Positions 9,558 to 19,694 of a stretch of DNA of 61,080 nt are shown one piece after another. Source of the DNA: an uncultured Pelagibacteraceae bacterium (GTDB taxonomy: Bacteria; Pseudomonadota; Alphaproteobacteria; Pelagibacterales; Pelagibacteraceae); NCBI GenBank assembly GCA_902633965.1, contig CACPID010000006.1:1-61080 (forward strand), read 5' to 3'. Each line of letters begins with the position of its first letter. Within the stretch, counting starts at the first letter, position 1. The translations under genes were made by a program, and so were the position numbers. Under the pieces are notes generated by a model. That model had not been told where the DNA came from, did not search any database, and saw nothing but the letters and a program-made list of their open reading frames with translations.

Positions 9558-10485
9558 AGATCTTTGTATTAAGCTCAGTTTTTTTATAATATATTGATGA
9601 ATACTGATCTAATTGACGATTTTGTTCAGTCAATATAATTTTTTTGTATTCCTCATCAAAGCTTAGATTTAATTTGGATTTTTTTTTATCTTTTAAAAAT
9701 AAAAAAAGTTGGCCACCTGGCACATTTATAGGATTTGTATAATCTCCAATTTTTAAATTTTTTACATTATTAAAAACTTCTTTTGTAAGTTGATTTTCTT
9801 TAATCCAGCCAATTTTACCTCCGAGCTTTGAGGAAGGTGCTTCGCTGAGAACATTTGCAGTATTTTCAAACCCAATATCTTCGATGCTTTTTTCAATTTT
9901 TAGTCTATTAGTCTCTAAATCTGAAATTTTGGATGTTGTAAATAGAATTTCATGTAACAAGTATTCATCAAGAAAATTTGAGGGATTTTCTAAATCTTCT
10001 TTCAATTTTTTTTTTATTTTAATTTCATCTATAACTAATTTATCTTTATAAATTGTATATATCAGTTTATTCCACATTAATTCGATTTCAATTTTTTCAT
10101 TTAGATAATTCTTGGATATATCTAAAGAACTTAATAAATTCTCAAATTCGGATTGATTTAATTTTAAATTGTTTCTCAAAAGTTCTATTTGTTTTAGAAC
10201 TAATTTTTCATTCCCACCTAATTGGAAATTCTTAAGAATCTCATTTTTCTTTACTTTTTCTTTAATAATAGATTTTGTTGCATATTGAATAAGTTCTTTT
10301 TCGTTAATTGTTTTTAGTTCGTTGTTTAACATTATTAGATAATTAATCTCTTTTGCAATATCTTTATTTGTAATTGGATAGTTTTCAACTTTATATAATA
10401 TTTCAAGTTTTTTTGCATAAAGATTATTAATTGTTAAAAAACCAAATATTAAAATTAAAAATGTTAAAATTTTTACTTTTTTCAT
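9547..10485 (-). CDS. surA: SurA-like periplasmic peptidyl-prolyl isomerase/chaperone
   Basis: Periplasmic chaperone for outer-membrane proteins. An N-terminal signal peptide (hydrophobic core about residues 7-20, cleavage near LYA-KK) precedes a SurA-like helical domain and a parvulin domain containing LLHEILF and GGKIGWIKENQL (about residues 175-270). At 312 aa it is shorter than E. coli SurA (428 aa), with room for only one parvulin domain. It lies 6 bp downstream of lptD, whose barrel is a classic SurA client. Confidence 0.85.
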   Translation of the reverse strand: MKKVKILTFLILIFGFLTINNLYAKKLEILYKVENYPITNKDIAKEINYLIMLNNELKTINEKELIQYATKSIIKEKVKKNEILKNFQLGGNEKLVLKQIELLRNNLKLNQSEFENLLSSLDISKNYLNEKIEIELMWNKLIYTIYKDKLVIDEIKIKKKLKEDLENPSNFLDEYLLHEILFTTSKISDLETNRLKIEKSIEDIGFENTANVLSEAPSSKLGGKIGWIKENQLTKEVFNNVKNLKIGDYTNPINVPGGQLFLFLKDKKKSKLNLSFDEEYKKIILTEQNRQLDQYSSIYYKKTELNTKIYDN

Positions 10486-10491
10486 ATTAAA

Positions 10492-12885
10492 TTACTTTAG
10501 ATTTGTTGAGCTTATTTTTGAAAAAGGCATTATGGTTAAAGAAAATAGCAACTCTTCCTCAGGTTTAATATCGCTATCAGCATAGAAAGTTTTATTATAT
10601 TCTAGAGCCGCTCTTAAACAATCATTTTCATATTGATACATTAGATTGTAAAATTCAGTCATATCAATTTCTCTATTTGATCTAGTTTTGAAAGCTAAAC
10701 TGTTAGAGTTATTTAATTTGAAAGTTGTTTCGTTACCAACGTAATGGCTTGAGCCAATAATATCGCTTTCCTCCAAATATTCAAATGTTGTTATAAAGTT
10801 GTTAACTGAAAAAGTTGTTTTTAAAGAATTGTAATTTGAAGTTGAAAGTCCGTCATCTAACATAAAATCGTAATCTAGTTTCAAAATATCTGAAATTTTA
10901 AAATTAAAATTTCCAATTAGATCAGAATACTTTTTATTTAAAGAACTTTTGATAGGCAAATCTTCATTTACAGTATCTCTAATCACTTGAGCAACCTCTA
11001 ATGATATTTTTTCATCACCGAACTTATCATTTCTCTTATAACCAAAACCTGCTGTTATTGAATGACCAGCCTCGACAGCATCATTTTCAGAAATTCTATT
11101 AAATGAGTTTATATTTGAAATATCCAACCTTCTATCACTGTCTGACATATTTTTGGTCTTATTAGGACTAAATCTGTAAGATAAATTTGGTGTAATAAAA
11201 CTATTATAATATTCCGTTTGTTTTGAAAGAGGGTAACTTAAATTATACATAAACTGTGAAAGTAGTTGGTTTTTCGATTTACTTTCATTATTTATACCAG
11301 TTTTAGTACTTTTATTTGGATTTAAAAGACTAAGCTGAAAATTTTTAACCAAACCATTATTATCAAATCTTTTTGGAGAAGAATAAAGTATTGAATTATT
11401 TAATACTTGTTCATATTTGTTTGTCTCAAATTGTTTTTGAAAAAAATCTGACTGAAAATTCAAAGACCCCTTTAAATCAAAATTTTTTTTAAGATCTTTT
11501 GAATAATTTATATTAGGCATAACAATTTCATATCTATCTGAAGTCCTTTTTGTTAAATCTTCATAAACTTCAGTAATTAAAACAATAGAACTATCATCAT
11601 TATATCCACTAAATTCTACAAATGAATGCATTAAAGTATTACTTTTTATTAAAGGGGAATTTATTTTATATTTTTTCAAATAAGTATCATTGGCTACTTG
11701 TTCAAAATTTATTTCAAGGTTGTGTTCTTCAAAAAAACCATCCTTAAATTGAAATTTTGTATTAGAGAAAAAATGTGATTTTGATGTTTGATTATCGTCA
11801 CCAAATGCCGAAGTATAAAAACTAAAATCGCTTATATGATCATAATTTTTTCCTATTTTTCTATACTCATTTTGCAAAATAATGTCGTTATTTGTGAAAA
11901 GTCTAGGTTGAATTGTCATATCTTCATTATCCGCAATGACTTTATAGTAAGGTATCTGAATAGATGTACCAGTATTTCCTGAATCATTTAATTGCGGAGT
12001 CAAAAAACCCGATTGTCTTTTAACAGTAGGGTCAGGATGAAAAAATCTTGGAAAATATAAAACTGGTTTATCATAAACTTCTAGCCAAGCGTTTAAATAA
12101 TTAATAGTTTTTTTTCTTTCATCATGAATTATTTTATCAGCTTTGAGTGTCCATGGTGGACACCCATCTCTTTTTTTACAAGTTGTAAAAATTCCTTTTG
12201 ATACAATTGTGCTGTTATTTTTCGATTCTAAAGTATTTCCATATAATCTAGGTTCATTTAGTGAGCTTCCAAAAGATTTATTTGAAAAATTTATTTTTAT
12301 ATCTTTTCCATAAAATTCGTTATTACTTACATCACTTAAAAAACTTTTAAAAAATGAAACATTACCATCTTTATCTTTAAAAGTTACATTTTTTCCTCTA
12401 AGAATTTTATTATTAATATTAAATAAAAAATTTTCTGCATTAAAATTATTTTGATACTTATCCGTCAACGTAGTTTCATAATTAGATTTTATCTCATTAG
12501 AATTTCTCAAATAAATTAAATTTTTTGTTTTAATAAAAATATTTTTTTCTATCTCAATTTCTGTATCCTCAAATGTTTGAATTTCCTCTAAGTTCTTTAA
12601 ATATCTTATCTTATTTGCTTTTATTATGGCATTATTGGTTGTATCTTCTACAATAACATTTTTACTCACTATAAGCTCAGAGTTTTTTTTATTATACTCA
12701 AAATCTTGAGCAGTTATGATTACACCGCTTGTTGAAGAGATTTCAACTCCTTTATTAGATTTGAGAGTCTCTCCATTATTAATAATTTGTATTTCTTCAC
12801 CTTCGAAAAAAAAATCTTCCGCCAAGGATTTGTTAATTAAAGCAATGAAGATTATTATGAAATATATTAAAAATTTTTTTATCAT
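10492..12885 (-). CDS. lptD: LPS-assembly outer-membrane protein LptD
   Basis: Outer-membrane beta-barrel that inserts lipopolysaccharide at the cell surface. A signal peptide (hydrophobic to about residue 21) is followed by an OstA/LptA-like N-terminal domain (about 25-180) and a long barrel domain with FFHPDPTVKRQSGFLTPQL, a strongly conserved LptD segment. The cysteine-bearing CKKRDGCPPWTLKADKI motif precedes it. The barrel ends near the C-terminus with FSLTIMPFSK. At 797 aa it is normal. It abuts lptG with no gap. Confidence 0.93.
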   Translation of the reverse strand: MIKKFLIYFIIIFIALINKSLAEDFFFEGEEIQIINNGETLKSNKGVEISSTSGVIITAQDFEYNKKNSELIVSKNVIVEDTTNNAIIKANKIRYLKNLEEIQTFEDTEIEIEKNIFIKTKNLIYLRNSNEIKSNYETTLTDKYQNNFNAENFLFNINNKILRGKNVTFKDKDGNVSFFKSFLSDVSNNEFYGKDIKINFSNKSFGSSLNEPRLYGNTLESKNNSTIVSKGIFTTCKKRDGCPPWTLKADKIIHDERKKTINYLNAWLEVYDKPVLYFPRFFHPDPTVKRQSGFLTPQLNDSGNTGTSIQIPYYKVIADNEDMTIQPRLFTNNDIILQNEYRKIGKNYDHISDFSFYTSAFGDDNQTSKSHFFSNTKFQFKDGFFEEHNLEINFEQVANDTYLKKYKINSPLIKSNTLMHSFVEFSGYNDDSSIVLITEVYEDLTKRTSDRYEIVMPNINYSKDLKKNFDLKGSLNFQSDFFQKQFETNKYEQVLNNSILYSSPKRFDNNGLVKNFQLSLLNPNKSTKTGINNESKSKNQLLSQFMYNLSYPLSKQTEYYNSFITPNLSYRFSPNKTKNMSDSDRRLDISNINSFNRISENDAVEAGHSITAGFGYKRNDKFGDEKISLEVAQVIRDTVNEDLPIKSSLNKKYSDLIGNFNFKISDILKLDYDFMLDDGLSTSNYNSLKTTFSVNNFITTFEYLEESDIIGSSHYVGNETTFKLNNSNSLAFKTRSNREIDMTEFYNLMYQYENDCLRAALEYNKTFYADSDIKPEEELLFSLTIMPFSKISSTNLK

Positions 12886-13965
12886 TTATTTCTCGTTAAT
12901 TCTAACTAATCCAATGCTACAAAATAAAGATATTATTAATAAAGGTAACCATATGGATAAAAATTCGGGCAGTTGTTCATTTTCTCCAAGCAGACTTGAG
13001 AAATAATTTACGTAATAAATTACAACCGAGCAAAGTGTTCCTAATATGAGATGGAAAATTTTCGAACTATTCCTTTTTATATTTAGCATTATAATACATC
13101 CGAATATGGTCATTATTGTTAAATTAATTGGATATGAAGCAAGTTTATGAAAATGAATGTTCAAATTGGTTATTGAATATCCTACACTTTCATACTCATT
13201 TTTAAGCTTATTAAGCTCTATAAAGTTTAGTGAGGTTAAATCCGAAAAAAGCTGATTTATTTGTTCTGAATCAAAATTGCTCTCAAAAACTGTATTTTCA
13301 CTTTTTTTTGTACTAGAGCTCCCGCTAGAATAATTTGCATTTTTTAAAATCCATTTTTTTGACTTGATATTAATTTCATCAACTAAAATATTATTAATAT
13401 TCTCGTAGTCCTTTGTAAATTGATTTATGGTAACATCATATAAAATTCCCTCAGAAATTCTTTCAGCATTTATAATATTAATATAATTATTTATTTCGTC
13501 TTTAATCCATAAACCATTTTCAGTTACTACAGCTAGATATTTATTGTCTTTAGAGTATTTATTTTTGAGATCTAAATAAACAAATTTAAGGTTCGATGAA
13601 AGATTATAAAATATTATTAAAATAAATATAGATACTATAAATGCAAAACTTGATAAAATAGAAATTATTTTAAAATTACTTAAACTTACTTTTTTGAAAA
13701 TATCTAGCTCTTCTTTATCAAGCAATCTAATAAATAAAAACTGCGTTGATATAAAAAAAATAAATGGAAAAGTTTCATACACAATTGAGGGCGAATTAAG
13801 CAATGTCAAAAAAAGAGGAAATAATAAATTTGTATCAGTATCTTTCAGGTAGGATACTTCTTCAAAAACATTAAGAATAATAACAAGAGAAAAAAAAATT
13901 GAAAATACTACTGATAATGTTTTTAAAAAAGATAAAATTAAGTATTTTTGATATACTTTAATCAT
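12886..13965 (-). CDS. lptG: LPS export ABC transporter permease LptG
   Basis: Inner-membrane permease of the LptB2FG extractor that drives LPS from the inner membrane to LptC/LptA. The YjgP/YjgQ-family layout is visible: helices at about residues 10-30, 55-75 and 95-120, a large periplasmic beta-jellyroll (about 125-265), then three C-terminal helices. At 359 aa it is normal. It overlaps lptF by 4 bp and abuts lptD. Assigned LptG by position as second of the pair. Confidence 0.88.
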   Translation of the reverse strand: MIKVYQKYLILSFLKTLSVVFSIFFSLVIILNVFEEVSYLKDTDTNLLFPLFLTLLNSPSIVYETFPFIFFISTQFLFIRLLDKEELDIFKKVSLSNFKIISILSSFAFIVSIFILIIFYNLSSNLKFVYLDLKNKYSKDNKYLAVVTENGLWIKDEINNYINIINAERISEGILYDVTINQFTKDYENINNILVDEINIKSKKWILKNANYSSGSSSTKKSENTVFESNFDSEQINQLFSDLTSLNFIELNKLKNEYESVGYSITNLNIHFHKLASYPINLTIMTIFGCIIMLNIKRNSSKIFHLILGTLCSVVIYYVNYFSSLLGENEQLPEFLSIWLPLLIISLFCSIGLVRINEK

Positions 13966-15080
13966 CTACCTGCTCTCAATTTAAATATAAAAAATAAATA
14001 ACTTATTAAAAAAGTAACTAAAGGTAGAATTATAAAAAATTCAATTTTACTATTACCTATGTATCTTGCAGTAATTTCAGATGTTACAATTACAAAAAAA
14101 CCAATAACAAATAAAATATTTTGTAATCTACTATATTTGTAAGAGTCTTTACTAGACAAAATAATTAAGCATGCTATCAAAACAATACTTGGAATAAAAA
14201 AAGGTTTTATAATTCTTTTAAACAACTCTTCATCTATGTCATTCTCAGCTTTACTTTCACATTGAAAGTAAGTAGGTATTTTAGAAAGAATAATGTTATA
14301 ATTAAGTTTATATAAACATGATATAAGATTGATTGTAGATAGCTCTTGAAATTTAGGTGTTTTTGTACTCTTAGAGGAATATTTATCTAAATTGATATCA
14401 GTTCTTTTAAATGCAAATCTTGTAAGGTTGTCATTATTAATATCAATAAAACTTCCATTATTTAAAACTAAAAAATTCATACCATTTTCAGATACTATTT
14501 TGCCACTTTCAGCGTAAATAATTTGAGACTGATTTTTTTTAACCAAATCTTTTAGGTAAATATTTTTTAAGTTTCCATTTTTATCTTTAGACTCAACGAA
14601 AATTGTTAAGTTTTCAACAACATCAATAAATTTTTTTTCCTTAATTAAATTTGGGAAAAAGTCAACATTTGAGTTTCTTATATATTCTCTTGCTGAGTTT
14701 AAAGTTTTTGGAACAATTAATGTATTTAAAAATATTTGTAATAATAAAAATAAAAAAGAGAAGATAATAAGTACATTTACGAATTTAATTTTATTTATAC
14801 CTATGTTCCAAAAAATTAATAATTCATTTTTGTTTTCATATCTATTCAGTGTATAAAAAATGCTTATAAAAACGCAGAACGGTAAAATTCTACTAAAAAT
14901 TTTTGGAAAATTTAACAATGTAATGTTAAAATAGGTCAAAATGCCATGCCCATCTTCAGAGATATAATCTAAAAAATTTACAGCTTGAATCACCCATATA
15001 ATCAGTGACAAACTTAGACTTGATAATAAAAAAAACTTGGTGATATCTTTTAAAAGCTGATTATAAATAATTTTTTTCAT
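13962..15080 (-). CDS. lptF: LPS export ABC transporter permease LptF
   Basis: Partner permease of LptG in the LPS extractor. Same YjgP/YjgQ architecture: three N-terminal helices (about residues 10-35, 55-75, 95-120), a periplasmic domain (about 125-270) and C-terminal helices. At 372 aa it is first in the minus-strand block lptF-lptG-lptD-surA-pdxA-rsmA. It is divergent from pepA with an 81 bp gap that must hold both promoters. No lptA, lptB or lptC is in the window. Confidence 0.87.
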   Translation of the reverse strand: MKKIIYNQLLKDITKFFLLSSLSLSLIIWVIQAVNFLDYISEDGHGILTYFNITLLNFPKIFSRILPFCVFISIFYTLNRYENKNELLIFWNIGINKIKFVNVLIIFSFLFLLLQIFLNTLIVPKTLNSAREYIRNSNVDFFPNLIKEKKFIDVVENLTIFVESKDKNGNLKNIYLKDLVKKNQSQIIYAESGKIVSENGMNFLVLNNGSFIDINNDNLTRFAFKRTDINLDKYSSKSTKTPKFQELSTINLISCLYKLNYNIILSKIPTYFQCESKAENDIDEELFKRIIKPFFIPSIVLIACLIILSSKDSYKYSRLQNILFVIGFFVIVTSEITARYIGNSKIEFFIILPLVTFLISYLFFIFKLRAGR

Positions 15081-15161
15081 TGAAATTTACCTGATAATAT
15101 CTATATAAATTCAACATTAGTTTATATTTTAAATACAACCTAAAGTACATATTTAATAAAA

Positions 15162-16625
15162 ATGTCAATAAAAATAACATATAAATCAACTTCCAACGAT
15201 AGAAGTATAAAAAATTACGTTTTGTTTTCTGATGAGGAATTCAAAATTAATGGTCTTCACAAATTAAGTATTAGCAAAAGCTCCAATCAGATAAACAAAT
15301 TGATAATTTCAAACAAATCGAAGAAAAAAGAGTTTATCTCGTTTAATCTTAACCCCGATCAAAAGGTAATTTTAATAAAAATTAAAAATAAACTCACAGC
15401 AACCGATAACGAAAAAAAGGGTGCAAATTTTTATAATTATCTTAAAGCAAATCTAATTTTTGATGTTACTTTCTTAAATAATAACACTAATGCTACCCAA
15501 GGTAATAATAAAACATTTATTGAGGAGTTTCTGCATGGTATGCAACTCAAATCATATAATTTTAATAAATATAAAACTAAACATGAAGAAAAAAATATAG
15601 AAGTAAATATTTTAAATTCAAAAAAAAATAATAAAAAATTCGATAGATTTTCCTCAATTTTAGAGGGCACAAAATATACAAAAGACCTTGTATCAGAACC
15701 AGGCAATATTCTTCATCCAGATGAATATGCAAAACGTTTGCTTAAATTAAAAAAAATTGGTTTGAAGGTTAAGGTATATAATCAAAAAGAACTTAAAAAA
15801 TTAGGTATGGGAGCTCTTTTAGGAGTTGGTCAAGGAAGTGTAAGAGGGTCATACCTAGTTACAATGGAATGGAATGGTAATAGGTCAAAAAGTAAGCCAT
15901 TAGCATTTGTTGGTAAGGGCGTATGTTTTGATACTGGTGGCTACTCGCTAAAGCCAGCAAGGTTTATGGAAGACATGACATATGACATGGCGGGTTCTGC
16001 TGCTGTAGTTGGGTTAATGAAAACTTTAGCTCTAAGAAAAGCAACTGTAAATGCCGTAGGTGTAGTAGGTTTAGTTGAAAATATGGTAAGTGGAAATGCT
16101 CAAAGACCTGGAGATATCGTAAAATCCTATAGTGGAAAAACAATCGAAGTATTAAATACAGATGCTGAAGGTAGATTAGTTTTAGCAGATGCACTTACTT
16201 TTACAGAAAAAAAATTTAAACCTAAATTTATAATTGACCTAGCAACTTTGACTGGTGCAATAATAGTTTCTTTGGGATCAGAATATGGAGGACTTTTTTC
16301 TAATAATGATAAACTTTCCAAACAATTAATTGATGCTGGTGAGAAGACTGATGAAAAATTATGGAGAATGCCTCTACATAAGAACTTTGATAAATTGATG
16401 GACTCAAAAAACGCAGATATGCAAAACATAAATTATGTAGGTGGAGCAGGCTCTACAACAGCAGCACAATTTCTACAAAGATTTATTTTAAATAAAACAC
16501 CTTGGGCCCATCTTGATATAGCTGGTATGGCTTTTTCAAAATATGGCGGAGCATTAAACTCAAGTGGAGCTACAGGCTATGGAGTAAGATTGCTAAATAA
16601 ATTAGTCGAAGATAATTATGAGTAA
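15162..16625 (+). CDS. pepA: Leucyl aminopeptidase (M17)
   Basis: Cytosolic metallo-exopeptidase removing N-terminal residues from peptides. The M17 catalytic domain is clear: VGKGVCFDTGGYSLKP with the metal-binding Lys/Asp, MTYDMAGSAAV, and the signature NTDAEGRLVLADAL at about residue 331. The N-terminal domain (about 1-165) is divergent, as usual. At 487 aa it is standard. The stop overlaps the ndk start by 8 bp. Confidence 0.95.
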   Translation: MSIKITYKSTSNDRSIKNYVLFSDEEFKINGLHKLSISKSSNQINKLIISNKSKKKEFISFNLNPDQKVILIKIKNKLTATDNEKKGANFYNYLKANLIFDVTFLNNNTNATQGNNKTFIEEFLHGMQLKSYNFNKYKTKHEEKNIEVNILNSKKNNKKFDRFSSILEGTKYTKDLVSEPGNILHPDEYAKRLLKLKKIGLKVKVYNQKELKKLGMGALLGVGQGSVRGSYLVTMEWNGNRSKSKPLAFVGKGVCFDTGGYSLKPARFMEDMTYDMAGSAAVVGLMKTLALRKATVNAVGVVGLVENMVSGNAQRPGDIVKSYSGKTIEVLNTDAEGRLVLADALTFTEKKFKPKFIIDLATLTGAIIVSLGSEYGGLFSNNDKLSKQLIDAGEKTDEKLWRMPLHKNFDKLMDSKNADMQNINYVGGAGSTTAAQFLQRFILNKTPWAHLDIAGMAFSKYGGALNSSGATGYGVRLLNKLVEDNYE

Positions 16626-17028
16626 TTTGGAACAAACTCTATCAATTATTAAACCAGATGCTGTAGAGAGAAATCTAGAAGGTAAAATTAAAACAATGTT
16701 TAAAAATGAAGGTTTTAAAATTGTCAAAGAAAAAAAAATCAAACTTGAAAAAATAGATGCTGAAAAATTTTATAAAGAGCACGAAACAAAACCATTTTAT
16801 AATGATTTATGTGAATATCTATCTTCAGGACCAATCGTTGTAATGATCCTAGAAAAAATCGGAGCAGTATTAGATAATCGAAGGCTAATGGGTGCTACCG
16901 ATCCAAAGAATGCAGAAGATGGTACAATTAGAAAAGAATATGGTTTATCTATAGATAAAAATTCAGTACATGGTTCAGATAGTATAGATAACGCAAAAAT
17001 TGAAATTAATTTCTTTTTCAAAAACTAA
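16618..17028 (+). CDS. ndk: Nucleoside diphosphate kinase
   Basis: Transfers gamma-phosphate between nucleoside di- and triphosphates. TLSIIKPDAVERN opens the protein. The catalytic histidine lies in NSVHGSDSIDNAKIEI. At 136 aa it is slightly shorter than E. coli Ndk (143). It starts inside the end of pepA (8 bp overlap) and ends 4 bp inside the convergent purN. Confidence 0.96.
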   Translation: MSNLEQTLSIIKPDAVERNLEGKIKTMFKNEGFKIVKEKKIKLEKIDAEKFYKEHETKPFYNDLCEYLSSGPIVVMILEKIGAVLDNRRLMGATDPKNAEDGTIRKEYGLSIDKNSVHGSDSIDNAKIEINFFFKN

Positions 17029-17600
17029 TTTAAAATCATTTTTAAAGCTTTGGGATAAATTTTATGTTCTTGATTTAGTATTCTTTTTTGTAAGCTTTTA
17101 GCACTATCATTTTTAAAAATTTTTATTTTTTTCTGCAATATGATTTTTCCTGAGTCTAATTTTGGGGTAACATAATGTACAGTGCACCCTGAATATTCAT
17201 CATTATTTTGAATGGCTCTAATATGTGTATTAAGTCCTTTATATTTTGGTAATAATGAAGGATGAATATTGATTATTTTTCCTCTAAATTTTTTTATAAA
17301 TTCCTTGGATAAAATTTTCATAAAACCTGCAAGACAAATAATTTTAATATTTTTTCTTTTTAGAGTTTTCAAAACCTTTAATTCATCTTTTAAACGATTT
17401 TTAAAAGTAAAAATTTTAGATTTAATCTTATTTTTTTTTGCAAAAAATAAGCCTTTTGCATACTTTTTATTAGAAATTACAATACAAATCTGAAACTTCG
17501 AATTTTTTTTTTTTGAAAAATAATATAAACTTTTTAAATTTGTTCCTCTTCCAGAAATAAATACTGCAACTTTTGTTTTATTGCCAGACGACTTTATCAT
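17025..17600 (-). CDS. purN: Phosphoribosylglycinamide formyltransferase PurN
   Basis: Uses 10-formyltetrahydrofolate to formylate GAR in purine synthesis. SGRGTNLKSL near the N-terminus, catalytic Asn/His in NIHPSLLPKYKG, and Asp in KLDSGKI are all present. At 191 aa it is normal. It overlaps purM by 23 bp, as in the common purMN pair, and converges with ndk. Confidence 0.95.
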   Translation of the reverse strand: MIKSSGNKTKVAVFISGRGTNLKSLYYFSKKKNSKFQICIVISNKKYAKGLFFAKKNKIKSKIFTFKNRLKDELKVLKTLKRKNIKIICLAGFMKILSKEFIKKFRGKIINIHPSLLPKYKGLNTHIRAIQNNDEYSGCTVHYVTPKLDSGKIILQKKIKIFKNDSAKSLQKRILNQEHKIYPKALKMILN

Positions 17601-18606
17601 AAAAAAGAGTTTTAACTTTTCCTTTGATTACTTTCCCGATTTGATAAGGCTTATACTCTTTTGAAAAAAATTTTTGAATTTTATTCAAATTTTTTTTTTC
17701 AATAATTAAACAAAACCCAACACCACAATTAAAAGTTTTTAACATTTCCATTTCCTCTACATTTTGTTTTTTTATCCATTTAAAAATCTTTGGAACTTTT
17801 ATCTTAGAGAGATCGATACTCGCACACAATCCATTTGGAATTACCCTTTTAATATTATCAATTATTCCACCACCAGTAATATTTGCACATCCATTTATTA
17901 AATTTTTTTCATTGAGCAAAAGAATCTCTTTTGTGTAAATTTTTGTTGGTTTTATTAATTCCTTTTTTAAAAAATTATTTTTTTTAAAATTAATTTTTTT
18001 TCTTTTAAGAATATATCTCAGTAATGAATATCCATTAGAATGAATACCACTTGATGGAACTGCAAGTATTAAATTGTCTTTTTTTATTTTATCTTTACTA
18101 AGAAAACTTTTATCATCTACAACACCAACAGAAAATCCAGCTAAATCAAATTTTTTTTTCCCATATGTTCCTGGCATCTCTGCAGTTTCACCTCCTACGA
18201 GTTCGCAATCTGAAATTTTACATCCAGCAATAATACCTTTAACTATAGATTTAAGTTTTTTTAATTCGATCTTATTGGTTGATATATAATCTAAAAATAT
18301 TAAGGGTTTTGCACCTTGAACAATAAGATCATTGACACACATTGCAACCAAATCAATTCCTATTGTATCGAACTTATCTAGTTCATTTGCAATTTCAATT
18401 TTTGTACCAACCCCGTCCGTGGAAGCAACTATTTTTGGATTTTTAAATTTTTTTGGTATTTCTGATATCGAGCCAAAACCCCCAATATTTTTAAATTTTG
18501 ATTTATTTCTTCGTTGTTTTGCTTTATTTGATAGAAATTCTACGAATTTATCAGCTGCTGTTATATTTACGCCACTTTTTTCATATGTAAATTTTTTATT
18601 ATTCAT
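17578..18606 (-). CDS. purM: Phosphoribosylformylglycinamidine cyclo-ligase PurM
   Basis: Makes AIR, the imidazole step of purine synthesis. Motifs include YEKSGVNITAADKFV, KIVASTDGVGTK, the VGGETAEMPGTY loop and the GGGIIDNIKRV segment. At 342 aa it is typical. It is divergent from the DUF2066 gene with only 11 bp between starts, so promoters must extend into the neighbouring coding sequence. purM-DUF2066-hda is a recurring arrangement in proteobacteria. Confidence 0.95.
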   Translation of the reverse strand: MNNKKFTYEKSGVNITAADKFVEFLSNKAKQRRNKSKFKNIGGFGSISEIPKKFKNPKIVASTDGVGTKIEIANELDKFDTIGIDLVAMCVNDLIVQGAKPLIFLDYISTNKIELKKLKSIVKGIIAGCKISDCELVGGETAEMPGTYGKKKFDLAGFSVGVVDDKSFLSKDKIKKDNLILAVPSSGIHSNGYSLLRYILKRKKINFKKNNFLKKELIKPTKIYTKEILLLNEKNLINGCANITGGGIIDNIKRVIPNGLCASIDLSKIKVPKIFKWIKKQNVEEMEMLKTFNCGVGFCLIIEKKNLNKIQKFFSKEYKPYQIGKVIKGKVKTLFYDKVVWQ

Positions 18607-18617
18607 TAAGATAAATT

Positions 18618-19694
18618 ATGCATTTAAATATTTTTTTTATGAGTTTGAAAAAAGTTTATATAATTTTTTTTACTACAGTTCTATTTTTTAATTTTTCTAG
18701 TACAGATTTAAAATCTTCAATATTTAGTGTAAATGATATTGAAATAACAGAACCATTTGAACTAAACTTTAAAAAAGAAAAAGTTATAGATAAAGCATTT
18801 ATTGAAGCTTTTAAAAGACTCATTAAAATGACCGTTATCTCAAGTGAGGAGATAAAACTTGCTACAATTAAAAACAAAGAAATTAAAAATTTAATTGACT
18901 CTTTTAAAATCAAAAATGAGAGATTTATTAAAAATAATTATTCAGCTAAATTTGACGTAAATTTTAATAAACAAAATACATTACTATTTTTTGAAAAAAA
19001 AAATATTTTTCCTTCTTTACCGAGGAAAAAAAGCATTTTTATAATGCCAATACTAATTGATTCGAATAATTTCACTGTAAATCTTTTTAATCAAAATCCA
19101 TTTTTTCTTAATTGGTTTAAGGGAGCAGGGGAACATTATTTGTTAAATTACATATTACCTAGCGAGGATATCGATATAATAAATATTTTGAATAAGAATA
19201 TTGAAAGTTTAGAAAATTACAATTACTCAAGCATCATTAAAAAATATGAGGTAGAAGATTTTATCATTTGTTTGATATTTCACGATAAAAATGAAATAAG
19301 GGTTTTATCGAAAATAACTATTAATAATCAAGAAAAAATACAAAATAATATTTACAATAATATAAATTTAGATAATGAGGATGAACTAATAAGTTTAATC
19401 ATTTCAATAAAAAATAATTACGAAGATAATTGGAAAAAAATTAATTTAATAAATAGATCAGTTAAATTACCTCTAAGCATAAGTGTTGATGCAAATGATT
19501 ATCAGAAAAATAGGTTATTTAAAGAGTTTCTAAACAACACAGAATTTGTCTCAAATTTTTTTATTAAAGATTTTAATAATAAAAAAATTAATTATAAAAT
19601 CATATTTAATGGATCGCCAAGCAGGTTTCTAGAATTATGTAATAAAAACAATATTTTGATTGATACAACCAATCAAATTTGGCAGCTGAATTAA
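18618..19694 (+). CDS. DUF2066-like secreted protein of unknown function
   Basis: A 358-aa protein with an N-terminal signal-like hydrophobic segment (about residues 12-27). A second Met at residue 8 (18639) gives a more standard signal peptide, MSLKKVYIIFFTT, so the true start is uncertain. The stretch KAFIEAFKRLIKMTVISSEE resembles the opening of DUF2066 domains. The position between purM and hda is where DUF2066 genes are commonly found. Function is unknown; the call combines this weak similarity with gene order. It overlaps hda by one base. Confidence 0.65.
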   Translation: MHLNIFFMSLKKVYIIFFTTVLFFNFSSTDLKSSIFSVNDIEITEPFELNFKKEKVIDKAFIEAFKRLIKMTVISSEEIKLATIKNKEIKNLIDSFKIKNERFIKNNYSAKFDVNFNKQNTLLFFEKKNIFPSLPRKKSIFIMPILIDSNNFTVNLFNQNPFFLNWFKGAGEHYLLNYILPSEDIDIINILNKNIESLENYNYSSIIKKYEVEDFIICLIFHDKNEIRVLSKITINNQEKIQNNIYNNINLDNEDELISLIISIKNNYEDNWKKINLINRSVKLPLSISVDANDYQKNRLFKEFLNNTEFVSNFFIKDFNNKKINYKIIFNGSPSRFLELCNKNNILIDTTNQIWQLN